Positions 61,813 to 64,000 of a DNA stretch of 64,000 nt are shown piece by piece (position 1 is the stretch's first letter; every line of letters starts with the position of its first letter). Origin of the DNA: Metallyticus violacea (lineage: Eukaryota; Arthropoda; Insecta; Mantodea; Metallyticidae); contig CM060840.1 of the NCBI GenBank assembly GCA_030762175.1, positions 39,996,501 to 40,060,500 on the forward strand. The letters are read 5' to 3'. The notes under the pieces were generated by a model. That model made no database searches and was not told the origin of the DNA. It saw nothing but the letters and a program-made list of their open reading frames with translations. Position numbers and translations under genes: made by a program.

Positions 61813-61960
61813 TTATTTACTCCCTTCTTCAACTTCCATTGTCTCTATTTCTCGAGAAACATGAATAAACATAGGATAAAGTCCACAAGTTTCGGAACAC
61901 TGTCCATAGAAGGCACCTGGTCGATTAAACGATAAATCCTTTGGTTTACGACCAGGGGTC
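61813..61960 (-). pseudogene. COX2-derived fragment (nuclear mitochondrial pseudogene)
   Basis: The minus strand encodes TPGRKPKDLSFNRPG followed by AFYGQCSETCG, then a less similar tail and a stop at 61813-61815. This is the C-terminal part of cytochrome c oxidase subunit 2, the inner-membrane respiratory subunit, whose copper-A region reads PGR...SF.INRPG.FYGQCSE.CG. The two copper Cys and the intervening Glu are present. The following GANHSFMP block is degraded: the positions of the copper His and Met hold Pro and Ile. One codon is missing in the PGR-NRPG interval, and an in-frame stop lies immediately upstream. It is therefore a short decayed nuclear copy. It is also folded into an inverted duplication (next entry). 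Confidence 0.8.
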
Positions 61961-61979
61961 TTCTATAGACAGTGTTCCG
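61893..61979. repeat. 87-nt hairpin made of inverted COX2 copies
   Basis: Arms 61893-61923 and 61949-61979 pair at 28 of 31 positions plus one G-U, around a 25-nt loop. Both arms encode the same COX2 peptide in opposite directions: RPGAFYGQCS on the minus strand from the left arm, RPGVFYRQCS on the plus strand from the right arm. The structure is thus an inverted duplication of coding sequence. Size and pairing also resemble a microRNA precursor. Confidence 0.88.
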
Positions 61980-62032
61980 TTGTATTCCTATTGTAGTGCT
62001 AACAGTGTACTTACCGTTTGTTTATTTGAAGC

Positions 62033-62273
62033 ATGTGGCTACCATGGATACTGCTTTGTCTCGCTGTCACCGTCTCAGCAGAAAGACCGCATCAAAATGA
62101 GGACCAGTACTCCGATACCATTATGTTCCCTACTACTCTGAATCTTCGAACGCCATCACAGGAGAGCCCGCAGGAAACAGAAAACCTAAAAGAGAAATTT
62201 CGAAATTCAGTGCAAACAGTTTTCGGCGTCACATTTCGCTTGAAGGAGTTGTTAAATGATTCATCAGCTCAAG
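62033..62273 (+). CDS. Secreted small protein, exon 1 (signal peptide)
   Basis: Starts at ATG 62033 with A at -3, a fair initiation context. The first 16 residues, MWLPWILLCLAVTVSA, form a textbook signal peptide with likely cleavage before Glu-Arg-Pro, so the product should enter the secretory pathway. The next 35 residues are polar and rich in Pro, Ser, Thr and Gln. Residues about 52-80 (NLKEKFRNSV through FRLKELLNDSS) are predicted amphipathic helix. The frame is open to 62302, but CAAG/GTAGCA gives a plausible splice donor (GT at 62274), ending the exon in phase 1. Splice-acceptor-like AG sites upstream (TATTCCTATTGTAG near 61995) leave room for an upstream non-coding exon. I do not recognise the family. 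The signal peptide makes it the best host-gene candidate in the window. Confidence 0.62.
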
Positions 62274-62735
62274 GTAGCAGATATGTTAATAGTTGTTACT
62301 AATTATGTCAGAAAAAGTAACTCTTAAAAGTAATGTTTATAATATATTTAAGCAGGAAATTACTTTTGAGAGGATGATTTAAGAGTAAAATGCCATCACA
62401 TAAAACTACACAACTTTGGAATAAAAACTACAATCTTTTACAAGTTATTTTTAGTTCATGTTAGCGCATGTTTAAGTTTACTGTTAATCATATTTTACAT
62501 ACAACATGAGTTTGTTTTAATCTTAGTATGCTCTGAAAACTATCTTTTGGATACTTAATCTATTAAAAGTGTCTTATGAACGGGTATTGGTCATATGTCT
62601 AATGTTTTAACTAGTCATTTTCAATGTGATTTATATAAAGTATATGCACAAGTCAGTATAGTTGTCATAAAATCCATATTCATTTTTGTAATTATCATAA
62701 ATTAATTAAATAAACAGTTAAATCTGAAAATATCC

Positions 62736-62736
<1 letters not shown>

Positions 62737-62769
<33 letters not shown>

Positions 62770-62780
62770 CATTATCATTA
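62737..62780. repeat. (ATT)n microsatellite
   Basis: ATT repeat of about 35 bp passing into ATC/ATT units. Confidence 0.95.
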
Positions 62781-62898
62781 AAATGATGGACAAAGAGGTA
62801 AATTCTAGTAATTGGCTGGTTAATTTTGAGTTAAGATTTAATTGACATTCTGTATTAAAAAGTTTAAACTTAGATTTTTGCTGCAAATTGGAAATTCA

Positions 62899-62912
62899 TA
62901 TTATTATTATTA

Positions 62913-62995
<83 letters not shown>
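62899..62995. repeat. (ATT)n microsatellite, longest in window
   Basis: About 97 bp of ATT with a single early interruption. Confidence 0.97.
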
Positions 62996-62996
<1 letters not shown>

Positions 62997-63810
62997 ACTT
63001 TTCAGCGCTTAAAGAGCTTCAAACAATTGAGCTTTAACCCATAATCACTCAAACTTTCATTAAGCTATTACTATAACCTACTTTTTGTTATAAAACACAA
63101 ATTAAAAAGAAATACTTTAACATAACGTTTCTACAATTAAATAATTACAATAATATAAAGTTTAAGCATTTTGAAATAATTTCAATAGAGATATGAATAT
63201 AACATGGTGAATATTCAATCGCATAGAACAAATGTAACCTTTCCTAATATTAATAATATAGACATAATTAAAAAATTAAGTATTGTTTAGAACAGCAATA
63301 CAACAATGTATTGAACTTTTATATGTAGCATCTTAATTAGCATGCAGAATTTAATAATGTTCATTTTAGTATTAAACATTTTAGTAATTCAGCACAGAAC
63401 TTTTAAAGCATTATATATTAAACTGGAATTAGAGTAATATTTACCCTTTTTGTTTATTGTACACATATAAAGCTAAATTGTCTTTAGTTATATTTCATTA
63501 CCGAATAAAAATAGGTTTAATCGTAATTTACAAACCTACTTCATTAGTAATTAGCATTTCTTTAATTTATTGCTGATTAAGAATTAAATTCATAATAATA
63601 AATGTTTTACTAAATATTTATAAAATATATCAATTTTATTTCTTACGGTATATTTTATTTTAATTCAAAATACATATAATTTTATGTATCAAATAAGTTC
63701 TCATTAAATATTGAATATTGTTACTTTTATTTTATGTGGATGATATTCAAAAAGCATCAAAATGACTGTATGTTGTTGATCTATTAAGGCTAATAAAATA
63801 TTTTTTACAG

Positions 63811-63902
63811 TTGAACGAGAAATAAGCAAAATGTTGAGTTTATATATTTTTAAATGTTCAGGAATCAAATTGCAAGATTGGGTTTCTACGAAAATAAAAT
63901 AA
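63811..63902 (+). CDS. Secreted small protein, candidate terminal exon
   Basis: A strong acceptor (AATATTTTTTACAG) precedes TTGAACGAG. Joined in phase 1 to exon 1, the codon G+TT gives Val and the frame reads VEREISKMLSLYIFKCSGIK then LQDWVSTKIK to TAA at 63900-63902. The join continues the helical stretch of exon 1 (KELLNDSSAQ then VEREISKML), which supports it. The whole protein would have about 110 residues, about 94 after signal removal. An AATAAA hexamer lies at about 63958. A single Cys is present in this exon and one in the signal peptide, so no disulfide-rich hormone fold is suggested. The exon could instead be internal or spurious. Confidence 0.42.
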
Positions 63903-64000
63903 CAAATATTGGAAACGAGTTTGTGATAAAATATTTACAATGTATTATTAGAAATAGTAATAAATACTGCAGATAGTTTATGAAAGTGCCGGTATTTTTA
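63903..64000. other. Downstream flank or 3-prime untranslated region
   Basis: AT-rich. Contains an AATAAA-type hexamer near 63958 compatible with a polyadenylation signal of the gene above. Confidence 0.3.

Larger units (their letters stand above)
62274..63810 (+). other. Predicted intron of the secreted-protein gene
   Basis: GT at 62274 and AG at 63809-63810 with a TATTTTTTACAG acceptor tract. About 1.5 kb, very AT-rich, containing two long (ATT)n tracts and no recognised repeat family. Inferred from the exon phases, not proven. Confidence 0.45.

Noticed and set aside
61961..62010. Minus-strand GTAAGT...TATAG that would make a 50-bp intron joining a short exon to the COX2-like frame
   Set aside because: The join puts the downstream sequence in a frame other than the COX2 frame, and the sequence is explained by the inverted duplication.
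1..64000. Bacterial-type features, CRISPR arrays, intact rRNA or tRNA genes
   Set aside because: None seen; the compact repeats present are microsatellites, SINEs and one degenerate minisatellite.

Overview
The window looks like nuclear DNA from an insect, most likely a polyneopteran such as a cockroach, termite or relative. The reasons are: AT-rich non-coding sequence (about two thirds AT by eye), no dense reading frames, GT-AG splice signals, many trinucleotide microsatellites, several tRNA-derived SINE families, and decayed fragments of insect-type Tc1/mariner transposons and LINEs. The host assignment is inference. I see no bacterial operon, CRISPR array, rRNA gene or intact tRNA gene.

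Almost everything recognisable is old mobile-element debris. I named the SINE families by mutual alignment inside the window. SINE-1 has nine copies plus one 20-bp head fragment. It has a Ser/Leu-like tRNA head, a GGTTTTTTCC-type body, and all nine copies are antisense. SINE-2 has five copies with a TGGTGTAGTGGT A box, and all are antisense. SINE-3 has two long copies, both sense. SINE-4 has one likely copy. Several lone tRNA-like modules also occur. Four LINE ORF2 C-terminal fragments (near 12.2, 16.5, 18.8 and 33.3 kb) all lie on the plus strand. DNA-transposon relics are a Tc1-like copy (5.7-6.6 kb), mariner-like copies at 23.9-24.4, 34.0-35.0 and 55.5-56.0 kb, and a DUF4817-type fragment at 37.2-37.6 kb. 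All are broken by stops, frameshifts or deletions.

Layout: 1-4 kb unassigned; 4-6.6 kb nested SINEs in a SINE-3 and a Tc1; 7-10 kb unassigned with one hairpin; 10.6-19.8 kb a dense SINE and LINE belt; 21-21.7 kb a GC-richer stretch ending in a strong splice donor; 24 kb mariner; 26 kb SINE-2 with clean target duplications; 30.2-31.2 kb a five-unit tandem repeat of about 150 bp carrying a SINE-2; 33-35 kb LINE plus mariner; 37 kb DUF4817 fragment; 41-47 kb mostly unassigned; 49.5-49.8 kb another possible non-coding first exon; 51-56 kb SINEs and mariner; 58.6-59.2 kb a 584-bp inverted repeat; 61.8-62.0 kb a mitochondrial COX2-derived fragment folded into a hairpin.

The only convincing host gene starts at 62,033 on the plus strand. 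It is a small secreted protein with a signal peptide in exon 1 and a good donor at 62,274. A phase-compatible acceptor and short terminal exon at 63,811-63,902 would give about 110 residues. I do not recognise its family. The most interesting structures are the COX2 inverted duplication 54 bp upstream of this gene, the 584-bp palindrome, the tandem repeat, and the one-sided orientation of SINE-1 and SINE-2.
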